Source of the DNA: Pseudarthrobacter raffinosi
GTDB taxonomy: Bacteria; Actinomycetota; Actinomycetes; Actinomycetales; Micrococcaceae
Direction: 5' to 3'
DNA length: 64,000 nt
NCBI RefSeq assembly: GCF_023913735.1
Contig: NZ_JAMXBH010000012.1
Coordinates: 62,001-126,000, forward strand
Of the stretch, positions 51,607-60,727 are shown piece after piece. Below the pieces are notes generated by a model. It was given only the letters and a program-made list of their open reading frames with translations, was not told the origin of the DNA and searched no databases. The position numbers were made by a program, and so were the translations under genes. Every line of letters begins with the position of its first letter. Position 1 is the first letter of the stretch.

Positions 51607-51930
51607 TTACGCGATGGGGCGAAGCCGGTGCACGCGCAGGGGTTCAGCCATGAACTGCGCTGCGGATTCCACGAAGTCTACGACGTGCGGTTGTTCATTG
51701 TGGGCGTCGAGGGCCTCACTGCTCGTCCATTTCTCGCAAAGCAGGAAGGTGTCGGGATCCTGCTCGTCGCCGAACACCGAGTACTCCAGGCAACCGGGAT
51801 CGAGACGGCTGGCATTCTGAAGAACAGTCAGCAGCCGCTTTAACTCGTCAGCGCTGCCCTGCTCGGCGACGAAGATTGGAATCAGATGGACGGGGCCGGA
51901 GGTGGGCGACCCGGTTGTTGCAGCAGTCAT
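51607..51930 (-). CDS. ABM-domain / putative quinol monooxygenase
   Basis: 107 residues: VHLIPIFVAEQGSADELKRLL, SRLDPGCLEYSVFGDEQDPDTFLLCEKW, HVVDFVESAAQFM. This is the YgiN-like ABM fold. ATG 51930 has AAGG seven bases upstream; a GTG one codon earlier is possible. It sits between the sugar dehydrogenase block and the sugar isomerase gene. A role in sugar use is not obvious. Confidence 0.87.
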   Translation of the reverse strand: MTAATTGSPTSGPVHLIPIFVAEQGSADELKRLLTVLQNASRLDPGCLEYSVFGDEQDPDTFLLCEKWTSSEALDAHNEQPHVVDFVESAAQFMAEPLRVHRLRPIA

Positions 51931-51970
51931 CACGACGCCTTATCTTGGCACTGTCTGCCAGGGACTGGTC

Positions 51971-52019
51971 GGGCGAGGCAGGCGCGCAGCTTCATTTTCA
52001 GCCACACGCCTGCCCGCCC
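51971..52019 (-). terminator. Hairpin ending the sugar ABC/dehydrogenase operon
   Basis: GGGCG(A)GGCAGGCG and CGCCTGCCCGCCC pair (13 bp, one bulge) just after the stop of the 52031 gene on the minus strand. It may reduce rather than abolish read-through to the ABM and isomerase genes. Confidence 0.65.
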
Positions 52020-52030
52020 CGATGGCTGGG

Positions 52031-53203
52031 TTAGGCGTCGATCCTTGGTACGTCGACCCAGGCTCCGCTTTCCGCGGATTCGATGATTGCGTCGTCGATC
52101 AGGGCGATTTGATACCCGTCAGCGAAGTTCGGGCTGACGCTTCCGCCTTCAGCGATTGCCTTGAAGAAATCGTAGGCTTCAATGATCTTGGTTTCACCGT
52201 AGCCAATGCCCAGGGCCGGGATGGGCCAGAGCCCTTCTCCGTACGGGTGCGCAGGGCCGGTGTAGACAGTCCGGAACCCCCGGCGGTCACCGGGGTCGCT
52301 GGCGAAGCAAACCTGGAGTTCATCGCGCCGTTCGTAGTTGAACACGATGCTACCTTCGGTGCCGTGGATCTCGAAGGTCAGGAAGTTGTTGCGGCCGTAG
52401 GCGTTGCGGGTCGCTTCGATGGATCCGATGGCACCGTTGGCAAACTTGACCATGGTGAGCACTTCGTCATCCACATCCACAGCCCCGCGGGGACCTTCCC
52501 CACCGGAGACGTTACCCAGGCTGTCCGCGCTGCCGGACTGCAACGGCCGCTCCGGAATCCAGGTGGACATTACCGAATTGACGGATGTGAATTCGCCGAC
52601 GAGGTAGCGGGCCATATCGATTACGTGGGTTCCAATGTCGCCCAATGCGCCCGAACCTGCGATGGACTTCTGGAAGCGCCAGGAGAGCGGGGAATTCGCG
52701 TCGGCGCTCCAGTCCTGCAGGTAGGTGCCGCGGAAGCTGATAACCCGGCCGATGGCACCCTCGTCAATGTACTTTTTGGCCAGGGCGACTGCCGGTGTGC
52801 GGCGGTAGTTGAACGCAACCATGTGCACGATGTCAGTGTTCTTCACCGCGTCATACATGGCCTTGGATTCCTCACCCGTCCGCGCCAGCGGCTTTTCACA
52901 GATGATGTGCTTTCCGGCCTCGGCCGCAGCGATAGCGATCTCGGCATGAAGGTGGTTCGGCGTCGCGATGTCGACCACGTGGATGTCCGGATCATCGATG
53001 ATGCTTCGCCAGTCTGAAGTGGACTTTTCGAAGCCGAAGCGGCTGGCGGCCTGGGCGGCCAGCTCGTCTGTGGCTTCGGCGATCACCTTGCGTACCGGCA
53101 TTGCGGGGGCTGGCCAGAAGAACATGGGCATGGCCGCGTAGGCAAGGGAGTGGGCTTTGCCCATGAAGCCGCCGCCGATGAGGCCGACGTTGAGATTCTG
53201 CAT
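52031..53203 (-). CDS. Gfo/Idh/MocA dehydrogenase, probable levoglucosan dehydrogenase (LgdA type)
   Basis: 390 residues. The NAD-binding turn is VGLIGGGFMGKAHS; IATPNHLHAEIAIAAAEAGKHIICEKPLART contains the EKP motif (catalytic Lys), and GDIGTHVIDMARYLVG gives the catalytic Asp/His. The N-terminus and the block GPAHPYGEGLWPIPALGIGYGE look very close to levoglucosan dehydrogenase of Pseudarthrobacter, as I recall that sequence. That enzyme oxidises the C3 hydroxyl of 1,6-anhydroglucose with NAD. Other 3-keto-forming glycoside dehydrogenases are the main alternative. AAGGA lies seven bases upstream of the ATG. Confidence 0.85.
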   Translation of the reverse strand: MQNLNVGLIGGGFMGKAHSLAYAAMPMFFWPAPAMPVRKVIAEATDELAAQAASRFGFEKSTSDWRSIIDDPDIHVVDIATPNHLHAEIAIAAAEAGKHIICEKPLARTGEESKAMYDAVKNTDIVHMVAFNYRRTPAVALAKKYIDEGAIGRVISFRGTYLQDWSADANSPLSWRFQKSIAGSGALGDIGTHVIDMARYLVGEFTSVNSVMSTWIPERPLQSGSADSLGNVSGGEGPRGAVDVDDEVLTMVKFANGAIGSIEATRNAYGRNNFLTFEIHGTEGSIVFNYERRDELQVCFASDPGDRRGFRTVYTGPAHPYGEGLWPIPALGIGYGETKIIEAYDFFKAIAEGGSVSPNFADGYQIALIDDAIIESAESGAWVDVPRIDA

Positions 53204-53213
53204 GGCGTGTTCC

Positions 53214-54050
53214 TTATCGTTGGATGCCGGATTCGGCGAGGATCTTGTCGAGGTACTTCTTGCTGATTTCTGCGGCAGCCCGGGGGTCGCCGTCGTACGA
53301 GTCCAGTTCCACCATCAGCCAGCTGTCATAGCCGCTTTCCTTCACCGCGCGGATGATGTCCGGGAAATCCAGGTCCCCTTCTCCCAGCGGCAGGAACTGG
53401 AAGGGATCCTTCTTGAAGTCCTTGAGGTGGACATGCCGGATACGGTCAGGGTATTTGCGGATCGCGGCCGCCGGATCGCCGCCGCCTGCGGCGAGATGCG
53501 CTGTGTCGGGGCAGAATCCTATCCGGGTCTTGGACATGAGGCGGTCAAGTTCATCCGGACTTTCCACGATGGTTGTCAAATGCGGGTGATAGCTCGCCGA
53601 CAGCCCGAATTCCTCAGCGATGTCCGTGACGCGGTCCAGCGCAGTGCCCAGCCGGTCGTAGTCCTCGTCCGTTGTTCCGGCCGCCCGTCGCGCGCCACCG
53701 CCGACGACGAGACGTTCCGCCCCGAAGATGGTGGCCAGTTCCGCAGCCCGCCGGATTCGGTGGAGCTCGTCTGGGAGGATATCGGCGTAGATGAAGTTCG
53801 CACCTGTGTAAACGCTGACAAGCTCGAGTCCGGCGTTGGACAGCGTTTCACGGAGCTCATCCGGCCGGTCCGCGTATTCGACCAGGTTGCCGTCGAACAT
53901 TTCGGTGCCTTCGTAGCCGGCCGCCGCGATGTCACGTACCGCAGTTTCCATGGAGCCGTTAGTGAGGTAGTAGAGGTCTTTGACGCTCGTCACCCCGACG
54001 GGGTGACCGCCGACGCCGCCCCAAGTGATCGAATGGTATCCAAGTCGCAT
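53214..54050 (-). CDS. Sugar phosphate isomerase/epimerase-fold enzyme (IolE-like, candidate LgdB-type)
   Basis: 278-residue TIM barrel: LGYHSITWGG, IAAAGYEGTEMFDG, LVSVYTGANFIY, LVVGGGAR, SYHPHLTT (His), IGFCPDTAHLAAGG (metal Asp/His), IRHVHLKDF and WLMVELDSYDGDP (metal Glu). It resembles inosose dehydratase IolE, which removes water from a keto-inositol; the same beta-elimination chemistry on a 3-keto anhydrosugar would be the LgdB1 step. Overlaps the upstream dehydrogenase gene by TAATG and is followed at ten bases by the LgdA-type gene. Confidence 0.87.
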   Translation of the reverse strand: MRLGYHSITWGGVGGHPVGVTSVKDLYYLTNGSMETAVRDIAAAGYEGTEMFDGNLVEYADRPDELRETLSNAGLELVSVYTGANFIYADILPDELHRIRRAAELATIFGAERLVVGGGARRAAGTTDEDYDRLGTALDRVTDIAEEFGLSASYHPHLTTIVESPDELDRLMSKTRIGFCPDTAHLAAGGGDPAAAIRKYPDRIRHVHLKDFKKDPFQFLPLGEGDLDFPDIIRAVKESGYDSWLMVELDSYDGDPRAAAEISKKYLDKILAESGIQR

Positions 54051-55210
54051 TAGCTTTGCCTTTCAAGTGCTGGTTGGTCCGGTGTGCGTGCGCTAAGGGG
54101 GAGTCCGGCGTCGATGTCCGGAACGTCGACCCATGCGTTCGTGGCTGTGGAGTCCAAGACAGCCTGGGTTATCTGTGCCGCGCGCAGGCCGTCGCGGAAC
54201 GTGGGCAGGCCATCGATGCTTTCGCCCCGGGCCGCCGCGTAGACGTCCGCGATGAAAGCGTTGAAGCTGTCCTGGTAGCCATGCGGGTGGCCGGCGGGAA
54301 GGCGGGCGTACCTCTGCGACTCCGGGTAAGAAAGCGTGTCCGGTCCGCTCGGGACGCGGATGCTGCCCCGGGATCCGCCTACCCAAAGGGTGTCGGGCTG
54401 CTCCTGATTGAAGCTGAAGGACTCCTCCGTGCCGTCGAATGAGAACCAGAGCCGGTTCTTTCGGCCAGGCGTAACTTGGCTGACCACGAGGGACCCGGTT
54501 GCGCCGCGGTCGGTTTCAAACAACAGCGCGGCGCCGTCTTCAGTACCTACGTCCCGCATGACACCTTTGCTGGCGCGCTGCGCGAACGCCCTGGACGTCC
54601 TCGCGACCAGTCGGCTGATCCTGTGTCCCGTGGCGAACTCCATGAGGTCGCACCAGTGGACTCCGATGTCACCGAATGCCCGGGACGTCCCGCCTGCTGC
54701 CGGGTCAACCCGCCAGTTGGTTGCATCCGAGCTGGCAAGCCAGTCCTGCAGATAGGAACCGTGCAATAGCCACAGATTGCCTGCTTCGCCGCGTGCGATC
54801 CGCGCACGGGCTTCCCGAACCGCCGGATAGAAACGGTAGACAAACGGTACGGCCGCCACTGTGCCCGCGCCATCTGCCAGGTCGCGGAGCTTCTGTGCAT
54901 CCTCAAGCGTTGTTGCCAGTGGTTTCTCGCACACCACGTGCTTGCCCGCAGCTATGGCCCGCTTTGCAAGGGCCGCGTGCGTCGCGTTCGGCGTGCAGAT
55001 GTGTACGACGTCGACCTGGTCACTGTCGATCAATGCCTCCGGCGAGGGTGCCGCTTCTAGCGCATGAAGCCTGATAGCCGCATCTGCGGCACTCTCAGGC
55101 GTGCGCCCCGAGATTTCGCTGACGATACCGCCATTGGCCCTCACAGCATGCGCGTGAACCGCCCCCATGAATCCCGTGCCGATGATGCCTGCGCGCAGTG
55201 TGCGGGTCAT
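54050..55210 (-). CDS. Gfo/Idh/MocA dehydrogenase (candidate LgdC-type reductase)
   Basis: 386 residues from ATG 55210; longer in-frame readings lie inside the permease gene. RAGIIGTGFMGAVHAHAV binds NAD(P), ICTPNATHAALAKRAIAAGKHVVCEKPLATT carries the catalytic Lys, and GDIGVHWCDLMEFATG the Asp/His region. A paralog of the 52031 dehydrogenase (also shares YLQDW and AWVDVPDIDA-type blocks). In the four-enzyme levoglucosan scheme a second Gfo/Idh protein reduces 3-keto-glucose to glucose; that role is inferred. It starts eight bases after the permease stop. Confidence 0.88.
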   Translation of the reverse strand: MTRTLRAGIIGTGFMGAVHAHAVRANGGIVSEISGRTPESAADAAIRLHALEAAPSPEALIDSDQVDVVHICTPNATHAALAKRAIAAGKHVVCEKPLATTLEDAQKLRDLADGAGTVAAVPFVYRFYPAVREARARIARGEAGNLWLLHGSYLQDWLASSDATNWRVDPAAGGTSRAFGDIGVHWCDLMEFATGHRISRLVARTSRAFAQRASKGVMRDVGTEDGAALLFETDRGATGSLVVSQVTPGRKNRLWFSFDGTEESFSFNQEQPDTLWVGGSRGSIRVPSGPDTLSYPESQRYARLPAGHPHGYQDSFNAFIADVYAAARGESIDGLPTFRDGLRAAQITQAVLDSTATNAWVDVPDIDAGLPLSARTPDQPALERQS

Positions 55211-55218
55211 GCGCCCGG

Positions 55219-56208
55219 TCACTTCTTGCGGGCGAGCGCAACAGCGAGAATGATGATCGCTCCGCGCACCACCTGCTGCTGGCTGCTGTCCAGGCCGGCC
55301 AGGATCAGGCCGTTGTTGATCAAACCGATCAGCAGTGCACCGAACAGTGTGCCGACCACCGATCCTGCGCCTCCGAAGAGGCTTGTGCCGCCCAGAATCA
55401 CTGCAGCAATGGCCGACAGCTCGTCGCCACTGCCCCACTGGAACCGGCCTGACTCGAGCCGTCCGGCGTAGAGCATTCCGGCGAAGCTGGCAACGACGCC
55501 CGAGATCAGCAGCACCTGAAATTTGATGCGCTTGGTATTGATGCCGGTGAAATCAGCAGCCGTGCGGTTGCCACCCGTCGCGAGGACCTGCCGCCCGAAC
55601 TTAGTCCGGGAGAGTACGACGGCGCCGATGGCCACGAAGATGGCACTCCACACAATCAGTCCGGGAACCGGTCCAAAGTTGCCGGAGCCGAACAACAAGT
55701 TGAAGGTGTCGTTAAGGATCGGCTGCGGTGCCGAGGCTGTGATCCATTGCGCTACCCCGACGGCAATTCCGAGCATGCCAAGAGTAACGAGGAATGAGGG
55801 TATTCCGAGAAGGCTGACGAGTGCACCGTTGATGGATCCGACAACGAGTCCAACCGCGAGGCCGGCGAGGATGCCCGGAACAATTCCCCACTGGGAGAGT
55901 GCCATGGCAGTACAAACGCTGGACAGGCCGGCGACGGAACCCACACTGAGGTCGATCTCCGCACAGGCAATGACGTAGGTCATGCCGACCGCGATGACGG
56001 TGATGGTCGCTGTCTGCCGGAAGATGTTCAGAAGGTTGTTCGGGGAAAGGAACCCCTGGTCCCGCAACAGTACGGCAAAGAAGATAAAGACGACGACGAA
56101 GCCTATGTAGATGACGTAGCGGCGCCAGTCGAGCTCACGCAAGGTGCGCTTGAACTTGTCTGACGCCCCTCCCCCGGAGGCTTTCGTTGAGACGGTTGAA
56201 TTGTTCAT
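55219..56208 (-). CDS. Sugar ABC transporter permease (RbsC-like, CUT2)
   Basis: 329 residues with eight to ten TMs: YVIYIGFVVVFIFFAVLL, TVIAVGMTYVIACAEIDLSVGS (the EIDLSVGS motif of CUT2 permeases), IPSFLVTLGMLGIAVG, and AIAAVILGGTSLFGGAGSVVGT (EAA-like coupling loop). GGGAG seven bases upstream of the ATG is inside the ATPase 3' end. Part of the SBP-ATPase-permease set. Confidence 0.95.
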   Translation of the reverse strand: MNNSTVSTKASGGGASDKFKRTLRELDWRRYVIYIGFVVVFIFFAVLLRDQGFLSPNNLLNIFRQTATITVIAVGMTYVIACAEIDLSVGSVAGLSSVCTAMALSQWGIVPGILAGLAVGLVVGSINGALVSLLGIPSFLVTLGMLGIAVGVAQWITASAPQPILNDTFNLLFGSGNFGPVPGLIVWSAIFVAIGAVVLSRTKFGRQVLATGGNRTAADFTGINTKRIKFQVLLISGVVASFAGMLYAGRLESGRFQWGSGDELSAIAAVILGGTSLFGGAGSVVGTLFGALLIGLINNGLILAGLDSSQQQVVRGAIIILAVALARKK

Positions 56209-56210
56209 GA

Positions 56211-57719
56211 TCAGACTCCCTGGACTGCGAGTTGTAGTGATTCTTCGTCAGCGATTTCACTTCGTTTGAGGTCACCGGTTATGGATCCGTCCCTCAGAAT
56301 CAGCACTCTGTCGCTGACCGCGAGGAGTTCGGGATATTCCGACGAAATGACGATGACAGCCTTTCCTGCCTTGGCGAGTTCGCGGATCATGTCCAGAATT
56401 TCGCTTTTGGTGCCAATGTCGACCCCGGCAGTGGGCTCGTCGAGAATGAGAACATCCGGCTCGGTGCCGAGCCACTTGGCCAACACGACTTTCTGCTGGT
56501 TTCCCCCAGAGAGCAGACGCACCGGCTTGCCTGGGTGGGCAACCTTCACGGCGAACTTCTTAATCAGGGAGCTTGACAAGGACTTGCCGGCTGCCGTATC
56601 GAGCAACGGTCCGCGCCGGATCCGGTCGAGCAGCGGCAAGAGCAGGTTGTCACGAACGGAGTGGTCAAGGACGAGCCCCTGGGCCCTGCGGTCTTCGGGA
56701 ATGAGCGCCAGACCCGCCTCAATGGCGCGCCGGGGGCTAGTTATGGCGGCTTTCTTGCCTCCGATCCAGATCTCCCCGCTCTCCAGTGGGTCGATGCCGA
56801 ACAACACCCTGGCGAGCTCCGTTCTTCCGCTGCCCATCAGGCCGGCAAGCCCAAGAATTTCTCCGGCATGCAGCGTGAAGGACACATTACGGACGCGGTT
56901 GCCGGAACTGATGCCCTTGGCCTCAAGAACAGGAATGGCCGTAGCCGAGTAGTCGTCCCGCTGCCGATAGCTCAGCTGGCCCTCAATCTTCTTGCCGACG
57001 ATGCCTTCTACGATTTGCTCCGGCGTGACGTTGGTCAGCGGCTCGGTGAGCAGGCGGCGTCCGTCGCGCAGGATCGTGATGCGGTCCGCGATGCGGTAGA
57101 CCTCATCCATCCGGTGAGAAATGTAGATGATGGATATCCCGCGTTTCTTGAGCCTCGCCACCAGATCAAAGAGCGCCTCTGTCTCATGCCGGGCCAAACT
57201 CGCCGTCGGTTCATCCATGATGAGGACGCGGGCGTCCTGCGCCAGGGCCTTGGCGATTTCCGTCAACTGCCAGTAGGCGGTGCCGAGGCGGGAAACATGG
57301 GCCCGCGGGTCGACGTCGACCTCCATGTCCGCGAAAATCTCGCGAGCCTTGCGGACGGCCTCGCGGTCGTCGATCAACCCGCTGCGGCCCTGCGGCTCTG
57401 CGGCGAGAAAGATGTTCTGGGCGACAGTGAGGCTTGGGACAAGGCTGAATTCCTGGAACACCATGCCGATTCCGGCTGCCTTGGCGTCCTGGATCGAATT
57501 GATGTCGACAGGTTTTCCGGCAACGAGGATGCTGCCGGCGTCCGCATGGTAGACGCCCTGGAGAATTTTCATCAGCGTGGACTTACCGGCTCCGTTTCCG
57601 CCGGCCAGCGCATGCACCTCTCCAGTGCGCACTTCGAAGGCCACGTCATTGAGGACATTGACTCCGTTGAATCCCTTTGAGATCGAGCGCATCTCGACGG
57701 CCGGGTCTTCTGTGTTCAT
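56211..57719 (-). CDS. Sugar ABC transporter ATP-binding protein (RbsA-like, double ATPase)
   Basis: 502 residues, two fused ATPase domains. First: Walker A GGNGAGKSTLMK, YWQLTEIAKALAQDARVLIMDEPTASL. Second: AGLMGSGRTELAR (degenerate Walker A, as usual in RbsA/XylG), LLSGGNQQKVVLAKWL and VLILDEPTAGVDIGTK. Both signature and Walker B motifs are intact. Energises import by the neighbouring permease. There is no strong ribosome site, so it may depend on translation of the upstream gene. Confidence 0.96.
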   Translation of the reverse strand: MNTEDPAVEMRSISKGFNGVNVLNDVAFEVRTGEVHALAGGNGAGKSTLMKILQGVYHADAGSILVAGKPVDINSIQDAKAAGIGMVFQEFSLVPSLTVAQNIFLAAEPQGRSGLIDDREAVRKAREIFADMEVDVDPRAHVSRLGTAYWQLTEIAKALAQDARVLIMDEPTASLARHETEALFDLVARLKKRGISIIYISHRMDEVYRIADRITILRDGRRLLTEPLTNVTPEQIVEGIVGKKIEGQLSYRQRDDYSATAIPVLEAKGISSGNRVRNVSFTLHAGEILGLAGLMGSGRTELARVLFGIDPLESGEIWIGGKKAAITSPRRAIEAGLALIPEDRRAQGLVLDHSVRDNLLLPLLDRIRRGPLLDTAAGKSLSSSLIKKFAVKVAHPGKPVRLLSGGNQQKVVLAKWLGTEPDVLILDEPTAGVDIGTKSEILDMIRELAKAGKAVIVISSEYPELLAVSDRVLILRDGSITGDLKRSEIADEESLQLAVQGV

Positions 57720-57773
57720 GGTGAGATCACTTTCACTGGGTGGGGCAGGATTTCAGCATTGCCACACTGCCGG

Positions 57774-58928
57774 CTATTTCTTGTATGAGTCCTGAAGGTC
57801 CTTCGGAGCGTCTTCGTGGTAGACCTGCTTCCATGCCTCAAGAACGTTGGAATGGTCTACGGGAAGCGCGCTGAGCGCCACGTAGGCCGGTGTGCTCTTT
57901 CCCAACAGGGCGAGTGCGCCGAGACGGGCCTCAGTGACGCCCTGGTCAAAAGGAACCTGGGCGCCGAGTCCGACTACAAGCTCGTTCTTGGCCATAGCAA
58001 TGGCGACGTTCTTGCCGAGGTCCTGGGTTGCAATCTTCAGATCGGTACGGCCTGCAGCCCGGGCCGCAGCCATTACGCCTTCTGCCGGGACGTCCCACAC
58101 AGCCCAGATGCCCGCGAGGTTAGGGTGCTTGCTTAGCATCGCGTTGGCCGCAGACTGTGCGTCGCCGGCAAAATCGGGGCCGGCGATGCCCTTTTCCTCG
58201 ATGAGCTTGATCCCGGGGTATTCCTTGGTGATCGTTTCCTTGAAGCCCTGGTAGCGCTGCTTTGTGACGAAGAAGTCGGCCTCATGGAAGATGACACCGA
58301 TATCACCCTTACCGCCGAGCCCCTTGGCCATCTGATGGGCGGATACGACCCCGTTGCCGAAGTTGTCTGCGGAGACGACGGAGACGTAGTCCTTGCCCGC
58401 GGTGAGCCCCTGGGGAACGTTATCCATGAATACCAGCTTGGCCCCGGTACTCGCTGCCTTCTTATATGCGGACGCTGTCGCCACCGGATCCGTGGGGATG
58501 GAGACAATGACGTCTGGGTTCTGGATCATGACGGTCTCGAGATCGGACACCTGCTTGTCCGGCTTGAAGTTGGCATCGGTGGTCGCGATGACCTTTATGC
58601 CAAGCCTGGCGAATTCGCTCTTCAGACCAGCGGTCTGGGCGTTAGCCCAGTCGTTGCCGCCGTAGTGCATGACGATGGCGGCCGTGGCGCCGAGGGCCTT
58701 GACCTTTGAGATATCCTCTTCACTGAGCTCGGCTACGGAGGCTGGTGAAGGCTCTTCGCCGTTCGGACCCTTGCTGAGCACCTGGCCCTTGATTTTTGCC
58801 AACGCTGCGTCCGCCTTCTCTGACACACCGGCGTCCTGAGTTGAGGTGGCGGTTGTGGACGAGCTGCAGCCGGTCGCTGTCAAAGCAAGCGCCGTGGCAA
58901 GAACAACAAGCGGGAGCTTGTATTTCAT
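57774..58928 (-). CDS. Sugar-binding lipoprotein of the ABC transporter (periplasmic-binding-protein-like I)
   Basis: 384 residues. Signal with lipobox LTATGC (Cys21), then a Ser/Thr linker. The two-lobed PBP-I fold is seen as TAAIVMHYGGNDWANAQTAGL, VSIPTDPVATASAYKKAASTG, KLVFMDNVPQG and GIWAVWDVPAEGVMAAARAAG. It should capture the sugar outside the membrane. GGAG seven bases upstream of the ATG. First gene of the operon and divergent from the ROK regulator; the operator lies about 100 bases upstream. Confidence 0.95.
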   Translation of the reverse strand: MKYKLPLVVLATALALTATGCSSSTTATSTQDAGVSEKADAALAKIKGQVLSKGPNGEEPSPASVAELSEEDISKVKALGATAAIVMHYGGNDWANAQTAGLKSEFARLGIKVIATTDANFKPDKQVSDLETVMIQNPDVIVSIPTDPVATASAYKKAASTGAKLVFMDNVPQGLTAGKDYVSVVSADNFGNGVVSAHQMAKGLGGKGDIGVIFHEADFFVTKQRYQGFKETITKEYPGIKLIEEKGIAGPDFAGDAQSAANAMLSKHPNLAGIWAVWDVPAEGVMAAARAAGRTDLKIATQDLGKNVAIAMAKNELVVGLGAQVPFDQGVTEARLGALALLGKSTPAYVALSALPVDHSNVLEAWKQVYHEDAPKDLQDSYKK

Positions 58929-59030
58929 GACTATTCTCCAATGAATATGAGGCTGGGTACCGCTCTGGACCCTCGGCCGATGTCTAGCGACGCCACCTTG
59001 TCTTGTGTGACTCGCAACAACATAAAGTTA

Positions 59031-59045
59031 TGCACGATACGTGCA
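59031..59045. promoter_or_regulatory. Palindromic operator between the sugar operon and the ROK regulator
   Basis: TGCACG-ATA-CGTGCA is a perfect inverted repeat in the divergent promoter region, flanked by an AT-rich stretch (AACATAAAGTTA). The likely ligand is the ROK repressor, controlling the sugar operon and itself. Confidence 0.7.
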
Positions 59046-59103
59046 AAAGTCAACCCCGTGGGGGATAATGGTTGCAGATCAACGAAGTTAAGGAGTCGAA
59101 AAC

Positions 59104-60375
59104 GTGACGGGGAATATCGGAAATCCAGCGCTTCCAGGCGAGCAGGTGGATTCACTGGCTCCTATCCTGAATGCCGTCCGCTCCGGGAAAGCACTAACTC
59201 GCCCGGAGCTTGTGCGCGCAACCGGGCTCGGGAGAAACGTCGTCTCCCAGAGGGTCGATTACCTTCTCGGCTCGGGGCTATTGGTGGAAGGGGCGACCGG
59301 TCCGTCCCAAGGAGGCCGTGCTCCGCGTCAGCTGGCTTTCAGGGCCTCCGCAGGGCAGGTACTGGTAGCCGAGCTGGGAGCGTCAAGCCTGGGGGTCGCG
59401 CTGACGGATCTGGATGGCCGGGTCGCGTCAGCGTTAGAAGAACCGTGCGACATCAATGCGGGGCCGGAGTTGATTTTGGACCGGGTAGGCCAGTTGTTTG
59501 GACAGATGCTCGAGGGGGGTCGGCCGGCGGCCAGCCTCTGGGGTATAGGGGTGGGGTTGCCCGGACCCGTCGAGTTCGCCACCGGCAAGCCGGTAGTGCC
59601 GCCCATCATGCCGGGTTGGGATGGCTTTGACGTTCGGGCATTTTTCCAGGACCGGTTCTCTGCTCCGGTCTGGGTGGACAACGAAGTGAACCTGATGGCA
59701 CTCGGTGAATTTCGGGACGGACTCGCTCGTGGGCACTCGGACATCGTTTACGTCAAGGTGGGAACAGGGATCGGTGCAGGACTGATTTCTCAGGGCCGGC
59801 TTCACCGGGGGGCTTTGGGGAGTGCCGGGGACATCGGCCACATCAGGATGGGACCGGACACCGTCGTGTGCCGCTGTGGCAAGCGCGGTTGCCTGGAAGC
59901 CATGGCGGGGGGAGCCGCGCTCGCCCGGCAGGGGGAGGACGCGGCGCGATCTGGAAAGAGCCGGCTGCTGGCCGCGGTCCTTGCGGAGCGCGGTTCTGTT
60001 TCTGCGCGCGACATCGCCGAAGCTGGCCGTAGGGGCGATGCCGACGCGACCGATCTGCTGCTCCATTCAGCCAGGGAAGTAGGCGAGGCCGTGTCACTGC
60101 TGGTCAATGTTTTCAATCCGTCGCTGGTACTGATCGGGGGCGGGGTCGCTGACGCTGGTGACCTTTATCTGGCCGAAGTCCGGCGGACAGTGTTGGGCAG
60201 CTCCCTGCCCCTGGCGACCCGAAACCTGAGGATCCTGGCGTCACCTACAGGAGATCAGGCAGGACTTCGGGGCGCCGCTTTCATGGTCATTGACGAGCTA
60301 CTGTCAGGAAGGCTGCTCCGGGAATGGATTAACGACGGGAGCCCGGCCGGACGCGCTGAATTGGCCGGATTCTAG
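59104..60375 (+). CDS. ROK family transcriptional regulator
   Basis: 423 residues. An N-terminal winged helix (ILNAVRSGKALTRPELVRAT, GLGRNVVSQRVDYLLGSGLL) is followed by a ROK domain: VAELGASSLGVALTDLDGRV, IGVGLPGPVEFATG, DNEVNLMALGEFRDG, VKVGTGIGAGLISQGRLHRG, the zinc motif CRCGKRGCLEAMAGG, and NPSLVLIGGGVAD. The kinase Asp (DNE) is kept. It probably represses the divergent sugar operon until the sugar binds. GTG at 59104 with AAGGAG nine bases upstream. The C-terminus runs past the usual ROK end into the junction with the ROK fragment. Confidence 0.94.
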   Translation: MTGNIGNPALPGEQVDSLAPILNAVRSGKALTRPELVRATGLGRNVVSQRVDYLLGSGLLVEGATGPSQGGRAPRQLAFRASAGQVLVAELGASSLGVALTDLDGRVASALEEPCDINAGPELILDRVGQLFGQMLEGGRPAASLWGIGVGLPGPVEFATGKPVVPPIMPGWDGFDVRAFFQDRFSAPVWVDNEVNLMALGEFRDGLARGHSDIVYVKVGTGIGAGLISQGRLHRGALGSAGDIGHIRMGPDTVVCRCGKRGCLEAMAGGAALARQGEDAARSGKSRLLAAVLAERGSVSARDIAEAGRRGDADATDLLLHSAREVGEAVSLLVNVFNPSLVLIGGGVADAGDLYLAEVRRTVLGSSLPLATRNLRILASPTGDQAGLRGAAFMVIDELLSGRLLREWINDGSPAGRAELAGF

Positions 60376-60727
60376 TCCCCACAGCGCTGGACCGGTCCTG
60401 CGGTTGCTCCATGCCGGAAATCTGCAGGCCATCCACGCCCTGCGCCAGGCCGGCCGGGATGTCGGCGACGCGCTGGCCACCGTGGTCAACCTGCTCAACC
60501 CGTCCGTCATTGTCATCGGCGGGAGCCTTGGCCAGGCAGGAGAGCATTTGATGGCCGGCGTCCGCGAAGTGGTCTACCGGCGGTCCTTGCCGCTGGCAAC
60601 CAGCCACCTGCGGATCGCCCTTTCCATGGCCGGGGACCAGGCGGCGATTCTTGGTGCGAGCCAGATGGTCACGCAGTACGTGTTGTCGCCTGCAGCCATT
60701 GAGGCAACTCTCCAGGCGGCCGGTTAG
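60376..60727 (+). pseudogene. C-terminal fragment of a second ROK family protein
   Basis: An open frame through the region reads PVLRLLHAGNLQAIHALRQAG, DVGDALATVVNLLNPSVIVIGGSLG, VVYRRSLPLATSHLRIALSMAGD, QAAILGASQMV, the last third of a ROK protein. It aligns with the end of the intact ROK protein next to it (VGEAVSLLVNVFNPSLVLIGGG; SLPLATRNLRILASPTGD). The DNA-binding part, the kinase core and the zinc motif are missing, and there is no start with a ribosome site. It looks like what remains after recombination or deletion at this junction. Confidence 0.85.
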
